Source: Saprospiraceae bacterium
GTDB taxonomy: Bacteria; Bacteroidota; Bacteroidia; Chitinophagales; Saprospiraceae
DNA: 53,718 nt
Assembly (NCBI GenBank): GCA_028280415.1
Contig: JANQLV010000063.1
Span: 1 to 53,718 of the forward strand
Direction of reading: 5' to 3'
The notes under the pieces were generated by a model. It worked only from the letters and a program-made list of their open reading frames with translations, made no database searches and was not told where the DNA came from. Below are positions 1 through 9,549 of this stretch, piece after piece. Position 1 is the first letter of the stretch, and every line of letters starts with the position of its first letter. The position numbers were made by a program, and so were the translations under genes.

Positions 1-2831
1 TAGCCGAGTACAATATCCATTTTTCCATTTCGATCATAATCATTGGCATAGACATCAAAAGATTCTTCCTCGCTTGCCTGATACTTATAATTCAAACCCA
101 GGTTACCCGCCACAAAATCCATATCCCCATCATTATCAAAATCTCCCGTTGTGAGACTATACCACCAGCCAGTTGTCTTTTCCAATCCGTATTCAAGAGT
201 CTGGTCAACAAATCCTTCTCCTGTATTTTTTAGAAAAGTTAAAGGCATCCACTCTCCTACCAAGACCAAATCCATTTTTTTATCATTATCAAAATCGACC
301 CAGGCCGCATCCGTTACCAATCCGGCCTCTTTCAAACCCGGTGCAAGCGATTCGGTCACATCGGTAAATTTCAAATTACCGGTTTCTTTCCATTCATTTT
401 TAAAAATAAAACTCTTTGCCGGTAATGGATAAGAGCGTGGCACAATTCGCCCTCCTACAAAGAGGTCAAGATCACCATCCTGATCATAATCTGCCACTTT
501 CACTCTGGAGCCACTATACCCCAAAGCTGGTAGCACATCCTTTTTATATATAAAATTCCCACGACCATCATTAAGATAAAAACGATCCTGTAGCCTCTGA
601 TCCCCTTCTTTGAATTCATTACTTCCGCTTACTACATACAAATCGAGGTCGCCATCCTGATCAGCATCAAATAATTCAGCACTCATATCCTCATGAGAAG
701 CATGAAGAGAAAAATCATTTTGAAAGCTTTGCCTGAAACTGCCATCTGCATTTTGTAGATAAAGCCTGGCCGTATCGCCGACAGCTGAACCGATAAAGAA
801 ATCTTCCAGCTGATCTCCATTGACATCGCCCACCGCTAGCCCCGGTCCATTCCTGGAATACATATGCGGAATCAGAATCTCGTGCTGATAATCATCATAA
901 GTGTTTTCCCGGTGAATATGATTTAGCTTCAAAAGGGTATTCACATTCTTAAAAATCGTAGGGTTCTCAAAAGCAAGCGACTTTTCATTTTCCGCCAGGG
1001 CATTTTTATAATCAACTGTTAAAACCTGATTAGCTTTAATATCCTTAATGGTTTCCGTCTTGCCGTCCGGCCAAACAATTTCAAGAGATTGTATTACCGG
1101 TGACTCTCCCAAACCAAAATGAAGGACTGGTTCAACGGAAGACTGGAAGCCCCGGCTAAGCGTTAATTCCTGATATTGGAGCTGATCATTATTCTTTAAA
1201 GTAATTTTAGTCCCCAAACCTTGTGGATTCTTGTCCGTACCCTGTAGTTTGATTCTTAAAAAATTTCCCAGACCCTGATCGACCGTAGTATTCCGATATA
1301 CAATACTCGGATCATCTATATTATTGATCACCATATCCAGATCGCCATCATTATCCAGATCAGCATAAGCCGCTCCGTTAGAATATCCTTCATGGCTCAG
1401 TCCCCATTCTTTGACTACCGGAGTAAAAGAAAAATTGCCATTATTTTTAAAAACGTAATTATCTATTCTTTCCGAAGGAATACCTTTGCTCAGGTCGAGT
1501 TTGGTCCAGCTTTGTTTTTCTTTATAAGTAGCCTTTTCAATTTTATTAAAATAATCCTTATTGTTAATGTCTTTACGGGTTCCATTGGTAACAAAAATAT
1601 CCTTGTGTCCATCATTATCCAAATCCGCAAACAGGCCCGCCCAGCTCCAGTCTGTAGAAGATAATCCTCCGATTCTCGAAACATCGCTGAAATGCGGAAT
1701 ACCATCTCCGGTAATACCATTATTGATTTGCAATGTATTCTGCATATATTGGTAATGCATCCCCAAATTAACGATCTCCCAAAAACCGGCAATGTTCATA
1801 CTTGCCATATTTGCCTTGTTTCGACGATTGTCCTCTGGCGTCATATCCATTTGTAATATATCCAGTAAACCATCATTATTAAAATCACCAATATCTGTCC
1901 CCATGCCGAAAAAGGAAGTATGCTGTGTAGCTTGTTTGCAAACTTCCCTGAAAGTACCATCTCCATTGTTAAGGTAAAGAAAATCAGGAGCGGCAAAATC
2001 ATTAGAGACATAAATATCTTCCCAACCATCTTGATTGAGATCCCCCACCGTAGCGCTGAGGGATAAACCAAAGTTGAGTATTCCGGCAGCTTCCGTTACA
2101 TCTTTAAAAAATCCATTTCCATCATTTTGATAAAGTCGATCTGATTTCTCGGGCTTTTTTTGATCTAAAAAGATTCGATAGGAATAGGCCGGTGTTTTAA
2201 AATGGGTAGAGGGGTAATTGGCTACATACAGATCGAGGTCGCCATCTTTGTCATAATCGAAGAAAGTCCCCTGAGTACTACTGCCCTCATCCGCAATTCC
2301 CCGTTCCTCAGCTACTTCGGTAAAACTCGGAATTCCATCTTTTAATATCCCGTCGTTCAGATATAACAGATTTTTTTTGCTTGTAAATTTACCGGATACA
2401 CTGACATATATATCCAGCCAGCCATCTGCATTAACATCCGCCATCGTGACGCCAGTCATCCAGCGGTCATCTCCTCCTACTTTAGCGATCTCGGTTATAT
2501 CTTTAAAAACCAGGTCCTTACCCGTATTCAAATACAGTTTATTTGGAACCATATTTCCCGTTAAAAAGATATCCTGAAAACCATCATTATTAACATCTCC
2601 GATAGCTACTCCACCACCCATATAGAGGTAAGGGTAGGTAAAATAATTAATTACAGAATCTTCTTTCAGGTTATTGGTAAAATGGATACCGCTTTCCTGA
2701 GCGGATAATTTTTCGAAAATTTTTGAAATATTCTGCTTGGTTTTCCCTTGCTTTGCAACCTGTTTTTCTTCACAAGCGGAAAACCAACACAATCCAATCG
2801 CCAAAAGGAGGAAAGTACATATTCTGTTCAT
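1..2831 (-). CDS. FG-GAP/VCBS-repeat lipoprotein with ASPIC/UnbV domain (CRTAC1-like), 3' end cut by window edge
   Basis: An open frame runs without a stop from ATG at 2831 to the left edge (about 943 codons), so the C-terminus is missing. The N-terminus is a lipoprotein signal with a lipobox ending at Cys20 (FSAC). The body carries many calcium-binding-type FG-GAP/VCBS repeats of the form D-x-N-x-D-G-x-x-D-I/L (for example GDVNNDGFQDIF and YDKDGDLDLYVAN). An ASPIC/UnbV segment lies around residues 530-595 (GLGTKITL ... LHFGLG ... WPDGK), followed by a second set of repeats. This order matches the CRTAC1-like family common in Bacteroidota, which is surface-exposed and of unproven function. 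It lies downstream of susC and susD on the same strand but is separated from them by a terminator, so it probably has its own transcript. A paralogue sits at 42938-46315. Confidence 0.9.
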   Translation of the reverse strand, partial: MNRICTFLLLAIGLCWFSACEEKQVAKQGKTKQNISKIFEKLSAQESGIHFTNNLKEDSVINYFTYPYLYMGGGVAIGDVNNDGFQDIFLTGNMVPNKLYLNTGKDLVFKDITEIAKVGGDDRWMTGVTMADVNADGWLDIYVSVSGKFTSKKNLLYLNDGILKDGIPSFTEVAEERGIADEGSSTQGTFFDYDKDGDLDLYVANYPSTHFKTPAYSYRIFLDQKKPEKSDRLYQNDGNGFFKDVTEAAGILNFGLSLSATVGDLNQDGWEDIYVSNDFAAPDFLYLNNGDGTFREVCKQATQHTSFFGMGTDIGDFNNDGLLDILQMDMTPEDNRRNKANMASMNIAGFWEIVNLGMHYQYMQNTLQINNGITGDGIPHFSDVSRIGGLSSTDWSWAGLFADLDNDGHKDIFVTNGTRKDINNKDYFNKIEKATYKEKQSWTKLDLSKGIPSERIDNYVFKNNGNFSFTPVVKEWGLSHEGYSNGAAYADLDNDGDLDMVINNIDDPSIVYRNTTVDQGLGNFLRIKLQGTDKNPQGLGTKITLKNNDQLQYQELTLSRGFQSSVEPVLHFGLGESPVIQSLEIVWPDGKTETIKDIKANQVLTVDYKNALAENEKSLAFENPTIFKNVNTLLKLNHIHRENTYDDYQHEILIPHMYSRNGPGLAVGDVNGDQLEDFFIGSAVGDTARLYLQNADGSFRQSFQNDFSLHASHEDMSAELFDADQDGDLDLYVVSGSNEFKEGDQRLQDRFYLNDGRGNFIYKKDVLPALGYSGSRVKVADYDQDGDLDLFVGGRIVPRSYPLPAKSFIFKNEWKETGNLKFTDVTESLAPGLKEAGLVTDAAWVDFDNDKKMDLVLVGEWMPLTFLKNTGEGFVDQTLEYGLEKTTGWWYSLTTGDFDNDGDMDFVAGNLGLNYKYQASEEESFDVYANDYDRNGKMDIVLG

Positions 2832-2982
2832 AAACTTCCGTTCTTCAATTGATTTTTAAAAATTTTAAAAAATACTCAGCTTCCGGAGCTGCTACTAAAA
2901 TACTGAAAACGCAATGGTTTTTCAGTATACTCGTTCCGAAAAATACTGTCAAGTTGATTTAGTCGTTTGGGCCTGAATAAAA

Positions 2983-3013
2983 CAAAAGGCAAGAAGTTCT
3001 TTCTTGCCTTTTG
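2983..3013 (-). terminator. Rho-independent terminator of the susCD transcript
   Basis: A perfect 13-bp stem, CAAAAGGCAAGAA (2983-2995) with TTCTTGCCTTTTG (3001-3013), encloses a 5-nt loop. Read on the minus strand it is followed by a T-rich tail. It lies 26 bases after the susD stop codon, so it separates susCD from the CRTAC1-like gene beyond it. Confidence 0.8.
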
Positions 3014-3038
3014 AATGATCTAAAGATACTACTCAAGA

Positions 3039-4925
3039 TTAGTACCCTGGATTTTGAATTAGGACATCTGCACCAAGCAGATCGATTTCATCCTGAGGAA
3101 TTGGTAAAAATTCATCCTGATTAGCAGAGAATGAAGCACCCTGGAACGGAGATACCAGGATTGCATTTTCATGTGCCAGGTAATCATTCAGTACATCAGC
3201 CGCAACACCCCATCTTACCAAATCATATTTTCTGTGACCTTCACCGGAAAGCTCCAATTTACGCTCAAATCGTACTGCTTGTCTGGCCTGATCCTGACTT
3301 GCAAAAGTGCCATAACTATTGATTACATAGTTACCAGCAGGATCTCCATTTGAATCTAATACCGGAGAAGCCGCTGCTCTTGCACGTACGCGGTCGACAT
3401 ATTCTGCCGCTTGGTCAAGAGTGCCTACTTCCACTTCCGCTTCGGCAGCCATTAATAATACATCCGCGAAACGAATAATATTATAATTGAGGGCAGTGTA
3501 ACCAGGTGTCCAGGAACTACCATCATTTTCAGTGCCGATACCACCAGCGTAGTAAATAAATTTCTTAGGAGAATAAACACCTCCATAAGGTTGATCACGT
3601 ATCCAGTCTTTACCAGGGTGACGTCCCCAATCCAGATAAGGGATACCACGACGACCAATAGAATGATCCAGTCGAGGATCAACAGATTCGTTACCTTCTT
3701 CCCATACAAATTCCCAGGCAGCTGGAGAAGACAAAGGATCATTACCCATATTTCCATCACTCAGGGATTTGTAAACGAGCTCTTTATTGGGTTCTGCCGG
3801 ATCAAAAGTAAAGACAAAAGTATTCATACCGTATTCCTGATCAACTGCCCATTCCGTACCGGATTCTACACCCAAATCATCGGTAAGTTTATTTGATGTA
3901 TCATTATAAGATCCGTCCAGTAAAGGAAGTCCGTTTCCATCTGTACGGAAAGAATTGGCTAGATCAAAACTCGGCTGGAAAAATCCACAACAACCACCTG
4001 GTCGCTCGGGACCAGAAGTACCATGTGGAAAATTCAATACCATCGAAGGATTCGCATTATTGATATCACCGGTTCCGGCCGCAGCCTGTGCAGCAAATAC
4101 TGACTCTTCATTATTATCATTCGTCGAACGAAAAACATTTGCATAATTAGGCACCAGGTCATAGGGTTGACCGTTAGTAGTCACTCCGTTTTCAATTACA
4201 TCGGTAAGGATCGTTTGAGCATCACCATATTTACCCTGGAACAAATAAACTTTACCAAGATAAGCCGCAGCGGCCCAACTATTAGCTCTACCAGCATCGC
4301 TCTGGGTTGCAGGAAGATTATCCTTTGCAAACATCAGGTCGGCTTCGATAAAAGCGTACAAATCATCTCTGTTTCCAACTTCTGTTACCTCGTCCCAGTT
4401 TTCGTCAACATATGGCGTATTATTGAAATTACGCTTAAGATCGAAGTAATAATGCGCTCTTAAGAAACGAGCTTCAGCAGCAATTCTGGTTTTGTCTTCA
4501 TCAGAAACTAAATCCGCTGTCTGAATAAGCCTCAAGGTAGCATTACAACGCGCAACTCCTTCATAACAGATAGCATACTTTTGTAAAATTGACGAGTTAT
4601 TAGTTTGTGCAGAATAAGCCTGAATCTCATTGACCTGAGACTGGTCACCCGCATTGGTACCTTTATTGGCATCTCCACCTAAAACGGAGCCCCAAAACCA
4701 ATTAGAAGCATCGGCATAAAATGAGTTGGGTATATTTGCAACTCCTGCACGACCGAGAAGAATACTGTAAGCAGAGATCAATGATCCCTCCAGACCAGCT
4801 AAGGTAGAAAGCTCGGTAGTTCCCAGAGAGCCCTGGGGTGAAACATCTAAAAATTCATCTTTACACGCAGTAACGGAGATTAGAATCACCAGGAGCGATA
4901 AAGTGAAAAGTTTTATTTTTTTCAT
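3039..4925 (-). CDS. SusD/RagB-family nutrient-binding outer-membrane lipoprotein
   Basis: 628 residues with a lipoprotein signal ending at Cys21 (VTAC-KDEF). The alpha-helical TPR-like N-terminal half has typical SusD wording (YEGVARCNATLRL; AEARFLRAHYYFDL near residue 150). The C-terminal region has the family hallmarks NIIRFADVLLMAAEA, FERKLELSGEGHRKYDLVRW and the ending IPQDEIDLLGADVLIQNPGY. SusD proteins cap the SusC barrel on the cell surface and bind oligosaccharides, peptides or other polymers; the substrate cannot be read from sequence. It starts 52 bases after the susC stop codon and is surely co-transcribed with it. No glycoside hydrolase, peptidase or sulfatase follows, so the locus gives no hint of the polymer used. 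Confidence 0.95.
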   Translation of the reverse strand: MKKIKLFTLSLLVILISVTACKDEFLDVSPQGSLGTTELSTLAGLEGSLISAYSILLGRAGVANIPNSFYADASNWFWGSVLGGDANKGTNAGDQSQVNEIQAYSAQTNNSSILQKYAICYEGVARCNATLRLIQTADLVSDEDKTRIAAEARFLRAHYYFDLKRNFNNTPYVDENWDEVTEVGNRDDLYAFIEADLMFAKDNLPATQSDAGRANSWAAAAYLGKVYLFQGKYGDAQTILTDVIENGVTTNGQPYDLVPNYANVFRSTNDNNEESVFAAQAAAGTGDINNANPSMVLNFPHGTSGPERPGGCCGFFQPSFDLANSFRTDGNGLPLLDGSYNDTSNKLTDDLGVESGTEWAVDQEYGMNTFVFTFDPAEPNKELVYKSLSDGNMGNDPLSSPAAWEFVWEEGNESVDPRLDHSIGRRGIPYLDWGRHPGKDWIRDQPYGGVYSPKKFIYYAGGIGTENDGSSWTPGYTALNYNIIRFADVLLMAAEAEVEVGTLDQAAEYVDRVRARAAASPVLDSNGDPAGNYVINSYGTFASQDQARQAVRFERKLELSGEGHRKYDLVRWGVAADVLNDYLAHENAILVSPFQGASFSANQDEFLPIPQDEIDLLGADVLIQNPGY

Positions 4926-4977
4926 GTTATTATATTATTTTCAATATCTAACAAAATAATTATCAATCAGCTGAAAT

Positions 4978-7900
4978 TTAGAACCCAATATTTACACCAA
5001 AGGTCCAGCTACGTGTAATCGGGAAGTTTCCAAGATCAATACCAAAGTTAGTATCCGCAGCACCACCTACACTTGGATCGAGCCCATCATAGCCAGTAAT
5101 GGTGAATACATTATTTACTCCGGCAAAGATTCTGAATTTAGATAATTTCATATCATTCAACAAGGATTGTGGTAAATAATAACCGAATGTAATGTTCTGC
5201 ATTCTGAAATAAGAACCATCCTCTACGTAGAAAGAGTTGGATTGTGTATTGGTACTAAAGTTAGAAACGTTTTCAAAAATTGGAATCTCTGCTCCAGTAT
5301 TTTGTGGTGTCCAGGAATCTTTTACACGGTCACTGATGGCCGCACCAGGGAACAGTGGGTAGAAATCCGTAAACAGTTTGGAAATATTGTAAATTTCATT
5401 ACCAATAGAAGCAAAAGAATACATTTCCAGTTCGAATTGTCTATAATTTAATTTAATGGTCAAACCACCTGTAAAGTCAGGAATTGGATTTCCAAGATTC
5501 GTACGGTCTGCCAGGTCAATTTTTCCATCAGGAGCTCCGGTAAGGTTTCCGTCGTCATCAAAACCGTTAAGGTCCGCAAACTGGAAACGACCAGGAGCAG
5601 CACCTTCTTGTTCAGGAGCATTATTAACAGCAGCCTCATCAGCAAAAATACCTACGACTTCGAAGCCAAAGAATGCAGATAATGGTTGCCCAACTTGGTT
5701 AAGTACAGGAGTAATACCGCGATAAGAAGCACTACGGTTAGGAAGGTTATCAATACCCGGAGCAAGTTCTACGATCTCATTATTCAGGAAACCACCATTA
5801 AGTGTAACTTCGTACCTTAATTCTGTACCGATAATTCCCTTGTTAACGACTTTAATGTCAACACCGGTATTTTTCATTTTTCCAACATTCACAAAAGGAG
5901 CGCTTGCAAATGGTCCGGTCATCACAGTAACAGGAGCCTGGAACAATAAGTCTTCCGTATCTTTTCTCCACCATTCGATTCCGATATCTAATTTGCCATC
6001 CAATAAGATCGCGTCTACTCCAACATTAGAAGTAATGGCACGTTCCCATTTTGCATTTGGATTGCCGATACGCGTTCTGAAAAATCCATTTACAATGCCG
6101 GCATTAGAACCTGTAATATCGTAACTGGAAGCTCCCAGGCTTGTTCCAAACAGGCTAAACTGGTTATTAGGATCAACATTATTAGAGTTACCCATAATAC
6201 CGTATCCACCGCGAATTTTAAGATCATCAAAAATAGTAACACCTTCCATAAAGGATTCTTCGGAAAGTCTCCAGGCCAAAGAGAAAGCGGGGAAAGTTCC
6301 ATAGCGATTATCCTCACCAAAGCGGGAAGAACCATCACGACGTACTACAATAGAAGCAATATACTTGTCCTGAAAAGTATAATTCAATCGACCAAAATAA
6401 GAAGCAAATCGCACTTCATCACCAGGAAATTCATTTACAACCTGATTATTGACCGTTGACAAGTTTACAAAGTCAACAGATTGAGAGAAAGGATTAATAC
6501 CTGAAGCATTAATGAAACGTCCTTTTCCATTGCTTAATGCTTCCTGTCCCAATAATACATCAATATCATTATCTCCAAAAGATTTCTTATAATTTACGGT
6601 ATTCGTAAAAACCCAGTTTTGACCGGAGAATCTACTTCTGGAATAACCGAAAGAAGAGTTATTTTCGGAATTTTCGTATTGACGTCTGGTATAGAATCGA
6701 CCATCAAAATTACCAAACTGTCCTCCAAAACTGGTACGGAAAGTCAAATCTTCAATAGGTTCGAATTCCAAATATATATTACCAAAAAGTTGAGTAGAGA
6801 AACTCCTGTTATCTCGCTGACCATCCAGGGCCGCAACCGGATTACGAGGATTGTTAAAGCCTTGAGCAGCAGTACCCGCATAACCACCGAACTCGTCATA
6901 TACGGGGATAATTGGAGACATACGAACCGCATCGAGAATAAAGTTTTCATCGTCTGAAGAACCGGAACCACCATTATCTCCTAAAATAATCGGAATAGAC
7001 CGGTAGGTCATTTGAATATTCTCACCAACGCGAAGGCTTGGTAATATGTCAAATTCCGTGTTTACTCTAAAATTGTATCTCGAAAAGCGCTGATGTAATA
7101 AAATACCCTCTTGCTCCTGAAGCCCCATACCTACATAGTATCTGCTGTTTTCACCACCACCGGAGAATCCCAGGTTATGTCTGTTTAACCAGGCATTACG
7201 AGTAATCGCATCGTACCAGTCCGTTCCTTCTTTATTCGCTCTTACGACCTGATAAATGGACCCTGCTTCAGGATCAACATTGTAGTTCTCTCTTTCTGCA
7301 TCCAGGTCAACATTTCCACGTACACCATTTTGACCTCCAACGAGTAAATAGTCCGGAAGAGTGGGTGGACCATCTGCAAGCGCGCCGTATTGAGGATGTG
7401 TGAAACTGGAAGTATCCGGATTGAGCCCCGCAGCGAGTTCTCCATTACGGATTGCAATCCAGGTCCAATCCGCTTGCTCTTGCGGATTCAATATACCAGG
7501 ACTGTTACCTGGAGTGGTAACTCCAACCATACCATCGTAAGTAACTTTCATTTTTCTACTACCTCTTTTACCTCTTTTGGTAGTATAAACAATTACCCCA
7601 CCGGCAGCTCTTGCTCCATATATAGAAGCAGCAGTCGCATCTTTTAGTACGGTAGTTGTTTCGATGTCGTCAGGAGCAAGAAATTCAGTAGAATTTACTG
7701 GTACTCCATCGACCACATATAAAGGTTCGTTTCCGCCCAGTGCGCCAAAACCTCTAACCCTTACCTGACTTGTCGTACCGGGTTGACCATTTGTAATAAC
7801 GGTAACCCCGGCAACACGTCCTTGTAATTGTTGCTCTACGTTACCGGAGGGAATAGCTCTTAAATCTGCTGCTTTTACAGTAGAAACAGAACCCGGAGTT

Positions 7901-8265
7901 TGTCTTCTGGAATCTACAGAATATCCGGTAACAACAATCTCGTCAATTAATACCCCTTGAGACAATCTGATAATCAAATTCGTCTCTACTCCTACAGTTA
8001 CCTCTTTAGAGGTATACCCTGTGTAGGAAATTTCCAATACATCGCCAGACTTCGCATCAATGGTAAACTTACCATCAAAATCAGTGGTCACACCGGTAGT
8101 TGAACCCACTATAAGTACCGATGCCCCAATGAGGGGTTCGCCATCAGAATCATCCAGCACCATACCCGATATCTGCGCAAGCATTGCGTTTGATAACAGC
8201 AGGAAACTAAGGACAAATCCCAAATGCAGCCATTTCACTGGCATTAGTAATGATTTTTGTTTCAT
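4978..8265 (-). CDS. SusC/RagA-family TonB-linked outer-membrane transporter
   Basis: 1095 residues. A signal peptide (about 1-30, ending MLAQ) is followed by a carboxypeptidase-D regulatory-like domain (about 32-110: GEPLIGASVLIVGSTTGVTTD). A TonB box-like segment and plug domain come next, with the SusC signature (VTGYSVDSRRQTPGSV; RVRGFGALGGNEPLYVVDGVPV; DATAASIYGARAAGGVI). A large beta-barrel ends in the aromatic C-terminus FGVNIGF. Such proteins import large ligands through the outer membrane using TonB energy, together with the SusD partner encoded immediately downstream. ATG at 8265 is chosen because it gives the signal peptide directly. A 25-codon ORF ends 12 bases upstream of this start. 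No FecR/sigma-factor pair is visible beside it, so its regulation is unknown. Confidence 0.96.
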   Translation of the reverse strand: MKQKSLLMPVKWLHLGFVLSFLLLSNAMLAQISGMVLDDSDGEPLIGASVLIVGSTTGVTTDFDGKFTIDAKSGDVLEISYTGYTSKEVTVGVETNLIIRLSQGVLIDEIVVTGYSVDSRRQTPGSVSTVKAADLRAIPSGNVEQQLQGRVAGVTVITNGQPGTTSQVRVRGFGALGGNEPLYVVDGVPVNSTEFLAPDDIETTTVLKDATAASIYGARAAGGVIVYTTKRGKRGSRKMKVTYDGMVGVTTPGNSPGILNPQEQADWTWIAIRNGELAAGLNPDTSSFTHPQYGALADGPPTLPDYLLVGGQNGVRGNVDLDAERENYNVDPEAGSIYQVVRANKEGTDWYDAITRNAWLNRHNLGFSGGGENSRYYVGMGLQEQEGILLHQRFSRYNFRVNTEFDILPSLRVGENIQMTYRSIPIILGDNGGSGSSDDENFILDAVRMSPIIPVYDEFGGYAGTAAQGFNNPRNPVAALDGQRDNRSFSTQLFGNIYLEFEPIEDLTFRTSFGGQFGNFDGRFYTRRQYENSENNSSFGYSRSRFSGQNWVFTNTVNYKKSFGDNDIDVLLGQEALSNGKGRFINASGINPFSQSVDFVNLSTVNNQVVNEFPGDEVRFASYFGRLNYTFQDKYIASIVVRRDGSSRFGEDNRYGTFPAFSLAWRLSEESFMEGVTIFDDLKIRGGYGIMGNSNNVDPNNQFSLFGTSLGASSYDITGSNAGIVNGFFRTRIGNPNAKWERAITSNVGVDAILLDGKLDIGIEWWRKDTEDLLFQAPVTVMTGPFASAPFVNVGKMKNTGVDIKVVNKGIIGTELRYEVTLNGGFLNNEIVELAPGIDNLPNRSASYRGITPVLNQVGQPLSAFFGFEVVGIFADEAAVNNAPEQEGAAPGRFQFADLNGFDDDGNLTGAPDGKIDLADRTNLGNPIPDFTGGLTIKLNYRQFELEMYSFASIGNEIYNISKLFTDFYPLFPGAAISDRVKDSWTPQNTGAEIPIFENVSNFSTNTQSNSFYVEDGSYFRMQNITFGYYLPQSLLNDMKLSKFRIFAGVNNVFTITGYDGLDPSVGGAADTNFGIDLGNFPITRSWTFGVNIGF

Positions 8266-8277
8266 ACGCTGAGTTTT

Positions 8278-8355
8278 TTAAAAATTCAGATTAAGTAATA
8301 AATAAGAAAGCTTCACTAACGCATAGGCGCCAGCAATTAAACCATGAGCATTCAT
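8278..8355 (-). CDS. Possible 25-residue leader peptide upstream of susC
   Basis: A short ORF (MNAHGLIAGAYALVKLSYLL followed by five more residues) starts at ATG 8355 and stops with TAA 12 bases before the susC start. Its start codon sits in an inverted repeat: AATTAAACCATGA at 8335-8347 and TCATGATTTAATT at 8352-8364 (12 of 13 positions pair, 4-nt loop). Folding could therefore hide its start, and its termination could couple to susC translation. The peptide is mildly hydrophobic, with no recognised family. Chance occurrence is quite possible at this length. Confidence 0.3.
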   Translation of the reverse strand: MNAHGLIAGAYALVKLSYLLLNLNF

Positions 8356-8908
8356 GATTTAATTTTTTAATGGTAATAATTGGTTAGAATATGTCCTTGG
8401 AGCTGCTTGTTAGATAAATTTTGATTGCTCTGTTCTCCCTTTTTTGGTTTTGTCTTGTAATTTGTCTCTTATCCTTGAGTTAGACAGCATTATCATTCTC
8501 TATTGCAAATAAAGAGGTGTTATTGCTTAGTTTAAGTTTAATCTGTTAGGAACAGTACATTGAGAAAAGGTAATAAAAAGAAGGATACTCTTTTATATGG
8601 ATAGGCTTCTGTTTGAAATACTGGTTTGTGAATCAACAATTGATACGAAACACTGTTTCCTCTAAAGCATTATTTAAAGTATAATCCTAGTAAAACAAGT
8701 AAGCGCTCCTAAGTATTAATTTTCCGTTTTGCATTGTACTTTACTCAACCAAAGTAAGAATTTTTCCATAAACACAATAAAAAATTAATAATAATACAAC
8801 TATTTAACAGGAAAGTATCACCTTTTGCATTTGAGCCAAAATGCAATATAAAATATGGCTATTGTTCAAAATCATTACTATATAGTCTGTTTTTAAAGAT
8901 CGAAAATT
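8356..8908. other. Intergenic region between divergent susC and marR
   Basis: An AT-rich spacer with no convincing ORF. It holds half of the hairpin around the susC leader ORF and an 8-bp perfect inverted repeat, TTGCATTT (8825-8832) with AAATGCAA (8839-8846), which could be a regulator site or a chance palindrome. I found no full TAnnTTTG element for susC on the minus strand. Confidence 0.5.
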
Positions 8909-8938
8909 ATTGTAAGCTCATGAAATGAATTATTTTTG
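8909..8938 (+). promoter_or_regulatory. Candidate Bacteroidota-type promoter of marR
   Basis: TATTTTTG at 8931-8938 fits the TAnnTTTG -7 element of Bacteroidota sigma-A promoters. ATTG at 8909-8912 lies 18 bases upstream, close to the usual 19-base spacing to the -33 TTTG. Transcription would start near 8945, before the ATG codons at 8983 and 9007. Confidence 0.5.
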
Positions 8939-8983
8939 GCTTGATTTTAAACCTTTTTGCAGCGGTTCTGTTTAAACAACTAA

Positions 8984-8997
8984 TGTATAGACATACA
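8984..8997 (+). promoter_or_regulatory. Candidate MarR operator in the marR leader
   Basis: TGTATAGACATACA is an inverted repeat (TGTAT/ATACA, 4-nt centre) just upstream of the chosen marR start. The 13 bases at 8982-8994 recur exactly, in reverse orientation, at 9478-9490 ahead of the yceI-like gene. MarR proteins typically bind such short palindromes near their own gene, so autoregulation is inferred. Confidence 0.55.
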
Positions 8998-9006
8998 ATT
9001 TTTAAG

Positions 9007-9459
9007 ATGAGATTGGAAGACGAAATCAAGCAAAGTAAATTCAAAAACGAATATCAGAAAGTTGGTATTAATTTAATTTTTACTGCTTCGTGGTTGAATA
9101 AAATCAATACCGAATCGCTCAGACCCTTTAATATTTCTATTCAACAGTTTAATATACTGCGAATCCTGAGAGGTATGAGTGGAAAACCTGCCTCCGTTAA
9201 ACTACTGACCGAGCGTATGATTGATAAAATGTCGAATGCTTCCCGGCTGGTTGAGAAGTTAAAAACTAAAGGATTGGTGCAAAGAGTAGAATGTGCGCAA
9301 GACAGACGGCAGGTAGATGTATTGATTACTAAAAAAGGCTTGAGCCTGCTCGAAAAGGCTTCGGATGCTTTAGAATCAAAGATTCAGGAAAAATTGCAAA
9401 ATATCAATGAGGAAGAGGCCCGTACAATTAATACATTGCTGGATCAGTTGAGGGGATAA
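9007..9459 (+). CDS. MarR-family transcriptional regulator
   Basis: 150 residues from ATG 9007, the normal MarR length. An upstream in-frame ATG at 8983 would add eight residues but would overlap the candidate operator, so 9007 is preferred. The winged helix-turn-helix is readable: ISIQQFNILRILRG, then ASVKLLTERMIDKMSNASRLVEKLKTKGLV as recognition helix region, then the wing CAQDRRQVDVLITKKG, and a long C-terminal dimerisation helix. MarR dimers usually repress neighbouring genes and are released by small ligands or oxidation. The yceI-like gene follows 90 bases downstream in the same direction. The shared 13-base site before both genes suggests it controls both. Confidence 0.9.
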   Translation: MRLEDEIKQSKFKNEYQKVGINLIFTASWLNKINTESLRPFNISIQQFNILRILRGMSGKPASVKLLTERMIDKMSNASRLVEKLKTKGLVQRVECAQDRRQVDVLITKKGLSLLEKASDALESKIQEKLQNINEEEARTINTLLDQLRG

Positions 9460-9477
9460 AATTTTTTAAATATTTAC

Positions 9478-9490
9478 ATGTCTATACATT
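9478..9490 (-). promoter_or_regulatory. Second copy of the MarR-associated site, upstream of yceI
   Basis: ATGTCTATACATT is the exact reverse complement of 8982-8994. It lies between the marR stop and the yceI-like start (60 bases before ATG 9550). An imperfect -7-like TATATTTT at 9522-9529 lies downstream, so a repressor bound at the site would sit near or over a promoter there. Confidence 0.5.
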
Positions 9491-9549
9491 AATTGTAATT
9501 ACGTCTATTTTTAACAACTATTATATTTTAATCACTAAACATTAATAAA

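Noticed and set aside
1490-2577. Several 60-100 codon frames across the CRTAC1-like gene
   Set aside because: They lie in other frames of a continuous 943-codon reading frame with repeated calcium-binding motifs.
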